DNA from: Belnapia sp. | Lineage (GTDB): Bacteria > Pseudomonadota > Alphaproteobacteria > Acetobacterales > Acetobacteraceae | Length of the DNA stretch: 5,661 bases | Assembly: GCA_028291445.1 (NCBI GenBank) | Contig: JAQGIA010000046.1 | Location: 1-5,661, forward strand | Direction of reading: 5' to 3' | Shown here: one piece after another, positions 1-5,661 of the stretch | Layout of the letters: every line of letters begins with the position of its first letter | How positions within the stretch are numbered: the stretch's first letter is position 1 | Position numbers and translations under genes: made by a program | Notes under the pieces: model-generated | Database searches by the model: none | What the model was told of the DNA's origin: nothing | Seen by the model: the letters and a program-made list of their open reading frames with translations, nothing else

Positions 1-1148
1 GCCGGGATGGATGTGGTGCTGGTGGGGCCGCTGCCGACGCCGGCCATCGCCCTGCTGACCCGCAGCCTGCGGGCCGACCTCGGGGTGATGATCAGCGCCT
101 CGCACAACCCCTACGAGGACAACGGGATCAAGCTGTTCGGCCCGGATGGGCTGAAGCTCTCCGACGTGCAGGAGACCGAGATCGAGGCGCTGATGGCCGG
201 CGACCTGGCCAGTGCCCAGGTGGCGCCCAGCCGGCTCGGCCGCGCCAGCCGGATGGAGGATGCCCCCGGCCGCTACATCGAGGCCGCCAAGCAAAGCTTC
301 CCCCGCCGCCTGACGCTCGACGGCCTGCGCATCGTGGTCGATTGCGCGCATGGCGCCGCCTACAAGGTGGCCCCCACCGTGCTGTGGGAACTGGGGGCCG
401 AGGTGGTCTCCATCGGCGTCGCGCCGGATGGCTTCAACATCAACAAGGGCGTCGGCTCCACCGCCCCGGCCGAACTCGCCGGGCTGGTCCGGGAACGCCG
501 GGCGGATATCGGCATCGCGCTCGATGGCGACGCCGACCGGCTGGTGCTGGTGGACGAGGCGGGGCAGGAGATCGACGGCGACCAGATCCTGGCCGCCATC
601 GCCGGCTCCTGGCACGGCGAAGGCCGGCTGCGCGGCGGCGCGGTGGTCGCCACCGTCATGTCGAACATGGGGCTGGAGCGCTACCTCAAGGGCATCGGCC
701 TCGGCCTGCTGCGGACCGCGGTGGGCGACCGCTACGTCGGCGAGAAGATGCGGGAGATGGGCTGCAACCTGGGCGGCGAGCAATCCGGCCATATGATCAT
801 GCCGGATTTCGGCACCACCGGGGATGGGCTGATCGCCGCCTTGCAGGTGCTGTCCATCCTGAAGCAGGAGGGCCGCCCGGCCAGCGAGGTCTGCCGCCGC
901 TTCGCCCGGCTGCCGCAGCGCCTGGTGAATGTGGGTTTCACCGGCGTCTCCCCGCTGACCCTGCCGGCGGTGCAGCGGGAGATCGCCGCCTTCGAGGCGA
1001 AGCTCGGCGAGCGCGGCCGGCTGCTGATCCGCCCGAGCGGGACCGAACCGCTGATCCGGGTGATGGCGGAGGGCGAAGACGAGGCCATGGTCGATGCCAC
1101 GGTGGAGGCGATCGCCGAGGTCATCCGCGCCCAGGCCCGGGTTCCCGC

Positions 1149-1152
<4 letters not shown>
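1..1152 (+). CDS. glmM: Phosphoglucosamine mutase GlmM, 3' part (start lies left of the window)
   Basis: GlmM interconverts glucosamine-6-phosphate and glucosamine-1-phosphate in the cytoplasm, on the way to UDP-GlcNAc for peptidoglycan and LPS. The frame is open from base 1, giving 383 residues here. Counting from the first codon in the window, the phosphoserine loop SASHNP has its catalytic Ser at residue 34. The metal-binding DGDADR is at 175-180, the sugar-binding GGEQSGH at about 258-264, and the phosphate-binding RPSGTEP at 344-350. All four domains' signature motifs are therefore intact. In E. coli GlmM the active serine is residue 102, so about 68 N-terminal residues lie outside the window and the full protein would be about 450 aa, normal for the family. 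The ATG at base 7 is an internal Met, not the start. The GEQSGH motif and the strong SASHNP context favour GlmM over a phosphomannomutase. The stop codon overlaps the thiD start. Confidence 0.95.
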
Positions 1153-1981
<829 letters not shown>

Positions 1982-1985
<4 letters not shown>

Positions 1986-2866
1986 GGCGCTATCCCTTCG
2001 TCACGGTGGACGTCTTTACTGGCCAACGCTTCGGCGGCAACCAGCTCGCGGTCTTCCCCGATGCGCGCGGCCTGTCGGATGCCGAGATGCAGTCGCTCGC
2101 CGCCGAGTTCAACCTGAGCGAGACCACCTTCGTCCTGCCGCCCGACGACCCGGCCAATACCGCCCGGGTCCGCATCTTCCACCGCACCGCCGAGATGCCC
2201 TTCGCCGGCCACCCCAATGTCGGCACCGGCTTCGTGCTGGCCGATCGGGCGGTGGAGAACGTGCTGCGCTTCGAGGAGATCGCCGGGCTGGTCGAGGTGC
2301 GGATCGAGCGCGATGCCGCCGGCGTGCCCACCGGGGCCACCATCGCGGCGCCGCAGCCGCTGGTGGTGGGCGGGACCATGCCGCTGGACCTCGCCGCCGC
2401 CTGCGCCGGCATCGCACCCGATGGCATCGTCACCGCCCGCCACCTGCCGACCATCGCCGCCGATGGCGGCAATCCGCGGCTGCTGCTGGAGGTGACGGCG
2501 GCGGCCATGGCCGCGGCGACCCCGGACCTGGCCGGCTTCCGCCGCGCCGTGGCGGCGCTGCCGGAGCTGGGCGGCAAGCTCTCGCTCTATCTGTACCGCC
2601 AGGATGGCGAAGGGCTGCGGGCCCGCATGTTCTCGCCGCTGTCCGGCACCTGGGAGGATGCCGCGACCGGCAGCGCGGCGACGCCGCTGGCCGGCTTCCT
2701 GCTGCACCTGTCGGGTGCAGAGAATGGTGCCTGGGCGATCACCCAGGGGGTCGAGATGGGCCGGCCGAGCCTGCTGCTGGCCACCGCGCGGCGCGGCGCG
2801 GATGGTATCCGCGCGACGGTCGGCGGCGGCTGCGTGCCGGTGCTGCGCGGCGAGGCGCAGCTTTGA
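1982..2866 (+). CDS. PhzF family phenazine biosynthesis-like protein (isomerase/epimerase)
   Basis: The product is 294 aa, the usual length for the PhzF / diaminopimelate-epimerase fold. Visible motifs are the opening strand YPFVTVDVFT (4-13), GGNQLAVF (18-25), NLSETTFV (44-51) with Glu47 matching the catalytic Glu45 of PhzF, MPFAGHPNVGTG (72-83) with conserved His77, and EDAATGSAATPLAGFL (225-240) with Asp226. The catalytic set is therefore intact. PhzF itself isomerises trans-2,3-dihydro-3-hydroxyanthranilate in phenazine synthesis. Most genomic members (YddE/YHI9 group) have unknown substrates, and no phenazine genes are seen here, so the substrate cannot be named. The GTG start is chosen because it overlaps the thiD stop (GTGA), sits 7 nt after TGGAGG, and gives the family N-terminus directly. 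It is the third gene of the glmM-thiD unit and probably translationally coupled to thiD, but a link to thiamine or cell-wall synthesis is only positional. Confidence 0.9.
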
Positions 2867-2882
2867 CGGACTGCGCCAAGCC

Positions 2883-2899
2883 TTAGGCCCCAGGCCTGA
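2883..2899 (+). terminator. Weak hairpin in the convergent spacer after the PhzF gene
   Basis: AGGCC (2885-2889) and GGCCT (2893-2897) pair around a CCA loop. A G-T wobble and one A-T pair extend the stem outward. It lies 17 bp after the stop of the PhzF gene, in the 88-bp spacer between convergent genes. No T-run follows on either strand, so it is at best a weak or Rho-assisted terminator. The rest of the spacer holds only a 10-bp palindrome, GCGGCGCCGC at 2944-2953, right after the minus-strand stop. Confidence 0.25.
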
Positions 2900-2954
2900 C
2901 CCGCGCCTTTCGCTGATTGCGCTGCAAGCGGTCATGCCCCCGTGCGGCGCCGCG

Positions 2955-3977
2955 CTACTTGTCGTCCGCCTGCGGCAGCCGGCCCAGCCAGCCCTCGACG
3001 TAGCCGCGCTGCACCAGCACCATCCCCAGCGCCGACAGCGGTGCCGCCAGCGCCACGCCGAGCAGGCCGAACAGCGCGCCGGTCAGCACCTGGGTCACCA
3101 GCAGCAGGGCAGGGGGCAGGTCGGCGGTGTGGCTTTGGACCATCGGGGTCAGGAAATTCCCCTCCACCGTCTGCACCAGCACGACGATGCCGATCACCCA
3201 GATCGCCAGGCTCGGCGAGACCGTCAGCGCCAGCAGCACCGCCGGCACCGCGCCGATCATCGGGCCGATGACGGGGATGAAATTCAGCAGCCCGATGATC
3301 GTCGCCAGCAGCCCGGCCAGCGGCAGGCCCAGCAGCATGAAGCCGATCCAGGTCATGGTCCCGGCGACGATCATGCCGAAGCCCTGGCCGAGCAACCAGC
3401 CGCGCAGGGTATGGCCCAGCTCCTCGAAGGTTTCGCGGATCGAGCCGTCGAGCGTGGGGGAGAACAGGTGGCGCAGCCCGCGCAGGTAGGTCTCCGGGGC
3501 AGTGGCGAAATAGAGCGCCAGCAGCACCACCAGCACCATGTTGCCCAGCCAGCCAAGGGTGCTGCTGGCGGCCGAGGCTGCCGCCGCCGCCGCGCCCTCG
3601 CCCGCGCCGCCGCCGAACAGCCGGCCGGGATCGGCCTGGCTGAGGATCCATTCGCCCCAGCCGGTGCCGGCGAGGGTATTGCGCAGCGTCTCCAGGCTGC
3701 GCGGCAGCTCCTGGGCGAGTTGCTGGGCCTGGCGGGTCAGCGGCCCGGCGGCGGCCCAGCCGGCGAGGCCGAGGGCCAGCACCACCAGCAGGGCGACGAC
3801 CAGCACGCCGGCCCAGGCGGGCAGCCCGGTGAGGCGGGCCAGGGGCGTGCCGCCGGCGCGCAGCGCGAGGGCCAGCAGCGTCGAGGCGAAGCCGAGCAGC
3901 GGCACTTCCGGCGCCAGCCAGAACAGCGCCAGGAGCAGGCCGAGGAGGATAAGGACGGAAGCCTGGGATCGGGACAT
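2955..3977 (-). CDS. AI-2E family transporter (PF01594), multi-pass membrane protein
   Basis: The product is 340 aa, typical for the AI-2E/TqsA/PerM-like family. Hydrophobic segments lie near residues 7-22, 27-40, 54-77, 141-160, 199-230, 233-252, 256-271 and 288-322. A soluble stretch at about 78-138 sits between the third and fourth segments, as in the family. The signature FIPVIGPMIGAVPA (233-246) and EGNFLTPMVQS (272-282) are clear. E. coli TqsA was described as exporting the signal autoinducer-2, while other members move ions or are unassigned, so the substrate here is unknown. Residues 122-140 form a Gly/Ala/Ser-rich linker. The ATG at 3977 gives the usual short N-terminus before the first membrane helix but has no clear Shine-Dalgarno site. 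An in-frame ATG at 4052 would add 25 residues and is less likely. The gene is convergent with the PhzF gene and divergent from the DUF1217 gene, so it is probably transcribed alone. Confidence 0.88.
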   Translation of the reverse strand: MSRSQASVLILLGLLLALFWLAPEVPLLGFASTLLALALRAGGTPLARLTGLPAWAGVLVVALLVVLALGLAGWAAAGPLTRQAQQLAQELPRSLETLRNTLAGTGWGEWILSQADPGRLFGGGAGEGAAAAAASAASSTLGWLGNMVLVVLLALYFATAPETYLRGLRHLFSPTLDGSIRETFEELGHTLRGWLLGQGFGMIVAGTMTWIGFMLLGLPLAGLLATIIGLLNFIPVIGPMIGAVPAVLLALTVSPSLAIWVIGIVVLVQTVEGNFLTPMVQSHTADLPPALLLVTQVLTGALFGLLGVALAAPLSALGMVLVQRGYVEGWLGRLPQADDK

Positions 3978-4088
3978 GCGAGCGCGAACAGCCAGCGGGC
4001 GGATCGGTTCCCTCGCGGATATTTCCGCAGGCGGGCTTAACTCAATCTCCATCCCGGCGTGGCCAAGCTGCCGTAGCAGGGGGTTCCC
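3978..4088. promoter_or_regulatory. Divergent intergenic region between the AI-2E transporter and DUF1217 genes
   Basis: This 111-bp gap must hold the start signals for both divergent genes. It contains a small AT-centred inverted repeat, GCGGA-TATT-TCCGC (4015-4028). Reading the minus strand, TTGAGT (4045-4040) lies about 16-18 bp before AATATC/TATCCG (4023-4016), a poor sigma-70-like pair for the transporter. No convincing -35/-10 and no sigma-28 or sigma-54 element is visible for the plus-strand gene. The promoter assignment is inferred from gene layout more than from motif strength. Confidence 0.3.
4078..4083 (+). promoter_or_regulatory. Shine-Dalgarno site of the DUF1217 gene
   Basis: AGGGGG lies 5 nt before the ATG at 4089. 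It supports that start codon. Confidence 0.55.
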
Positions 4089-4871
4089 ATGCAGCTCAAC
4101 GCGACGCTCATTTCGTACCTGTTCGGCGGCGGCGGCACGGGCATTGCCGGCAATGATGCGGCCTCGGGCATCGCTGCCTTGAAGGCGGCCCAGGCCAAGG
4201 GTGCGACCGACAAGGGCGTGGCGCTCGAGAAGAAGGACCCGGTGACGATCACCGCCCTGAAGCAATTCGACGTCGCCCTGGCCAAGGCGAAGGACGTGAA
4301 ATCCGCCTTGCAGGATCCGCGCATCCTGGCGGTGATCCTGCCGGCGCTGGGCCTGGCGGACCAGGCGGCCTATCCCGGCCTGGTGCAGAAGGCGTTGCTG
4401 TCCGACCCGGCCGACCCCAAGGCCCTGCTGGCCAACCTCGACAGCCGCTTCACCAGCGCCGCCAGGACGCTGAACCTCAGGACCGGCGGGCTGGCCGCGC
4501 TGAAGGGCACGATGCTCAGGAAGCAGCTCACCGATGGCTATGTGGAATATCAGTACCGCACCGGACTGGACGACAAGAACGCCGGCATCTCGGATGCGCT
4601 GTATTTCCTGAAGAATGCTTCGAACGAGACCAACATCTATAATATCCTCGGCAATAAGGTGTTGCGCCGGGTGGTGACAGGGGCGCTCGGGCTGCCGGAT
4701 TCGATGGCGGTGCAATCGGTCGAAACCCAGGCGCGGGCGATCACCTCGCGCCTCAAGCTCACCGACCTGCATGATCCGCGGAAGCTGCAGAAGCTGGCGG
4801 AGCGCTACGTGATCGCCTCGGCCGGTTCCTCCAGCGGCGGCTCCAGCTCGCTGCTCTCCCTGCTGGCCTGA
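4089..4871 (+). CDS. DUF1217 domain-containing protein (flagellum-associated family)
   Basis: The product is 260 aa. Its features match the DUF1217 family (PF06748) as I know it: a region at about 60-120 with LQDPRILAVILPALGL (75-90), AAYPGLVQKALLSDPADP (93-110) and LANLDSRF (114-121). A central YVEYQYRTGL...ALYFLKNA (151-177) follows, then ILGNKVLRRVVTGALGLPD (186-204), and finally DLHDPRKLQKLAERYVI (226-242). No signal peptide or membrane helix is seen. The N-terminus is Gly-rich (12-27), and the C-terminal tail is a Ser/Gly run ending in LLSLLA (245-260). In other alphaproteobacteria such genes sit in flagellar clusters, but the biochemical role is unknown. No flagellar neighbour is present here, since a transporter gene lies upstream and serC downstream. 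The start is supported by AGGGGG 5 nt upstream. Family membership is from motif recognition, and function is not established. Confidence 0.8.
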   Translation: MQLNATLISYLFGGGGTGIAGNDAASGIAALKAAQAKGATDKGVALEKKDPVTITALKQFDVALAKAKDVKSALQDPRILAVILPALGLADQAAYPGLVQKALLSDPADPKALLANLDSRFTSAARTLNLRTGGLAALKGTMLRKQLTDGYVEYQYRTGLDDKNAGISDALYFLKNASNETNIYNILGNKVLRRVVTGALGLPDSMAVQSVETQARAITSRLKLTDLHDPRKLQKLAERYVIASAGSSSGGSSSLLSLLA

Positions 4872-4884
4872 GCTTGCGGCCAGC
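4862..4884 (+). terminator. Hairpin spanning the DUF1217 stop codon
   Basis: GCTGGCC (4862-4868) and GGCCAGC (4878-4884) are perfect 7-bp complements around a 9-nt loop that contains the TGA stop. It could slow or help end transcription, but no T-run follows. It may equally be chance in GC-rich DNA that also has local tandem repetition. Confidence 0.25.
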
Positions 4885-4905
4885 CTTGCAGCCAGCCTTG
4901 CGGCC
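4871..4905 (+). repeat. 12-bp tandem repeat, about three copies, after the DUF1217 gene
   Basis: The units are AGCTTGCGGCC (4871-4881), AGCCTTGCAGCC (4882-4893) and AGCCTTGCGGCC (4894-4905). They differ by one substitution or one deleted base. The array starts in the stop codon of the DUF1217 gene and is non-coding after it. Its last copies form the left arm of the 8-bp inverted repeat described with the serC leader. Confidence 0.75.
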
Positions 4906-4941
4906 AAGCGGAGGCTGGCGTAACCCTTGCGGCGGGCTACG

Positions 4942-4951
4942 CCCCCCCCCC
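4942..4951 (+). repeat. Homopolymer of ten C in the serC leader
   Basis: Ten consecutive C are followed directly by GGGG (4952-4955). The run forms part of one stem arm and the loop of a GC hairpin. Its length may vary between cells or be misread in sequencing, and it is outside any coding frame I support. Confidence 0.9.
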
Positions 4952-4968
4952 GGGGCGCATCTGATTCT

Positions 4969-4977
4969 GGAAGGGAG
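4969..4977 (+). promoter_or_regulatory. Shine-Dalgarno site of serC
   Basis: GGAAGGGAG ends 9 nt before the ATG at 4987 and fixes the serC start upstream of the repeated codons. Its AAGGG core can pair with CCCTT at 4924-4928. Confidence 0.75.
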
Positions 4978-4986
4978 CCTGCAACC

Positions 4987-5661
4987 ATGGCGATCGCCAC
5001 CCCGCCGGCCACACGGCCGGCCAATCCCCCGCCGGCTATTCGGCCGGCCAATCCTCCGCCGGCCACACGGCCGGCCAATCCAAGGTTCTCGTCCGGCCCC
5101 TGCGCCAAGCGTCCCGGCTGGACGCTGGATGCGCTTTCGGGCGCCTTCCTCGGCCGCAGCCATCGCGCCGCCGGCCCCAAGGCCCGCCTCGCCGAGGTGA
5201 TCGAGCGCAGCCGGATCATCCTCGGCCTGCCGCCGGGCTGGCGCCTGGGCATCGTCTCCGCCTCGGATACCGGCGCGGTCGAGATGGCGCTCTGGTCGCT
5301 GCTCGGCGCCCGTGGCGTCGACGTTCTGGCCTGGGAGAGCTTTTCCAAGGATTGGGGCACCGATGTCGTCAAGCAGCTCAAGCTGCCGGATGCCCGCATC
5401 ATCGCCGCCCCTTATGGGCAACTGCCGGACCTCGGCAGCGTGGATTTCGCCCGCGACGTGGTCTTCGTCTGGAACGGCACCACCAGCGGCGTGCGGCTGA
5501 CCGGCGGCGACTGGATCCCGGCCGATCGCGCGGGGCTGACGATCTGCGACGCGACCAGCGCCGCCTTCGCCATGGCGCTGCCCTGGGACAAGCTCGATGT
5601 GGTGACCTGGTCCTGGCAGAAGGTGCTGGGCGGCGAGGCGGCGCACGGGATGCTGGCGCTG
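4987..5661 (+). CDS. serC: Phosphoserine aminotransferase SerC, 5' part (runs off the right edge)
   Basis: SerC is a cytoplasmic PLP enzyme that makes 3-phosphoserine from 3-phosphohydroxypyruvate and glutamate (serine synthesis). It can also serve in pyridoxal-phosphate synthesis. The frame is open from the ATG to the last base, giving 225 residues with no stop. Motifs are [12 protein letters not shown] (34-45), [13 protein letters not shown] (91-103) for cofactor phosphate binding, WESFSKDWG (116-124), [10 protein letters not shown] (161-170), ICDATSAAF (186-194) with Asp188 near the PLP ring, and [14 protein letters not shown] (208-221) with Lys212 as the expected Schiff-base lysine. This is the alphaproteobacterial type of SerC, usually about 370-390 aa, so roughly 150-170 C-terminal residues are missing. 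Residues 6-32 are three tandem copies of a 9-residue unit, an unusual extension. The start is supported by GGAAGGGAG. In relatives serA often follows, which cannot be checked here. Confidence 0.93.
   Translation, partial: MAIATPPATRPANPPPAIRPANPPPATRPANPRFSSGPCAKRPGWTLDALSGAFLGRSHRAAGPKARLAEVIERSRIILGLPPGWRLGIVSASDTGAVEMALWSLLGARGVDVLAWESFSKDWGTDVVKQLKLPDARIIAAPYGQLPDLGSVDFARDVVFVWNGTTSGVRLTGGDWIPADRAGLTICDATSAAFAMALPWDKLDVVTWSWQKVLGGEAAHGMLAL
5002..5082 (+). repeat. Three in-frame 27-bp tandem repeats at the start of serC
   Basis: The units at 5002-5028, 5029-5055 and 5056-5082 encode [18 protein letters not shown] and PPATRPANP. Units 1 and 3 differ only at the last base, while unit 2 differs in the ATT/ACA codon and nearby wobble bases. 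Each unit holds a hairpin: GCCGGCC-ACAC-GGCCGGC at 5004-5021 and 5058-5075, and a near-identical GCCGGCT-ATTC-GGCCGGC at 5031-5048. The array begins 15 nt after the first base of the start codon and ends just before the conserved SerC core. Confidence 0.95.

Larger units (their letters stand above)
4891..4986 (+). promoter_or_regulatory. Candidate serC leader RNA with alternative hairpins and a possible buried ribosome site
   Basis: Several competing pairings are visible on the plus strand. GCCAGCCT (4891-4898) pairs with AGGCTGGC (4912-4919). GGCGTA (4917-4922) pairs with TACGCC (4938-4943). CGCCCC (4940-4945) pairs with GGGGCG (4952-4957) around an all-C loop. In addition, AGGCT (4912-4916) and CCCTT (4924-4928) together can pair with AAGGG-AGCCT (4971-4980). 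That would bury the serC Shine-Dalgarno site in a 10-bp stem with a 7-nt bulge. A serC leader RNA family (Rfam RF00517) is known upstream of serC in alphaproteobacteria, and its last stem overlaps the ribosome binding site, which agrees with this layout. I did not match the sequence to that family's consensus, so identity is inferred from position and structure. No clear promoter or T-run terminator is visible. Confidence 0.45.

Noticed and set aside
342..1148. An upstream extension of the thiD frame through glmM
   Set aside because: The extension overlaps the glmM catalytic region in another frame and has no homology-like content. The ATG at 1149 gives a normal ThiD N-terminus.
2955..3977. 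A quorum-sensing (autoinducer-2) export system
   Set aside because: The family name comes from one E. coli member. Nothing here, such as luxS or lsr genes, ties this protein to autoinducer-2.
2604..4040. A plus-strand frame of 478 codons rich in Gln, His and Arg
   Set aside because: It is antisense to the AI-2E transporter and out of frame with the PhzF gene. Its composition is that of a GC-rich shadow frame and it has no recognisable motif.
5002..5082. Regular 27-bp repeats as a possible CRISPR array
   Set aside because: The units abut without spacers, are in frame, and encode a plausible extension of the SerC tail.
2955..5402. A minus-strand reading frame open for 815 codons through the transporter, DUF1217 and serC regions
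   Set aside because: Only its last 340 codons (from 3977) resemble a protein family. The rest is antisense to the DUF1217 gene and serC, is low in complexity, and stays open because GC-rich DNA has few stop codons.

Overview
The window is a GC-rich piece of a bacterial chromosome that looks alphaproteobacterial. The best guess is Rhodospirillales/Acetobacteraceae. This rests on the strong G/C bias at third codon positions, the glmM-thiD order, a SerC of the alphaproteobacterial type (its N-terminal [11 protein letters not shown] motif is characteristic), and a DUF1217 protein, a family known mainly from alphaproteobacterial flagellar regions. No rRNA, tRNA, CRISPR array, insertion sequence or phage gene is visible.

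Left part (1-2866, plus strand): a tightly packed operon. The 3' part of glmM (phosphoglucosamine mutase, cell-wall precursor synthesis) overlaps thiD (HMP/HMP-P kinase, thiamine synthesis) by ATGA. thiD in turn overlaps a PhzF-family isomerase/epimerase gene by GTGA. The phzF gene starts at GTG behind a good Shine-Dalgarno site inside thiD.

Middle (2867-4088): a short convergent spacer, then a minus-strand AI-2E family (PF01594) membrane transporter/permease, then a 111-bp divergent intergenic region.

Right part (4089-5661, plus strand): a DUF1217 protein with a Ser/Gly-rich tail, a structured 115-bp spacer, and the 5' part of serC (phosphoserine aminotransferase), which runs off the right edge. 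The spacer holds a 12-bp tandem repeat, several mutually exclusive hairpins, a run of ten C, and a possible anti-Shine-Dalgarno pairing. It is a candidate serC leader RNA. The first codons of serC carry three tandem copies of a 27-bp in-frame repeat that appear to be an expansion of the protein's own N-terminal tail.

Most of the window is ordinary metabolic and housekeeping sequence, and I see no new multi-gene system. The points worth following up are the repeat-expanded SerC N-terminus, the candidate leader RNA with its C10 tract, and the apparent isolation of the DUF1217 gene from other flagellar genes.
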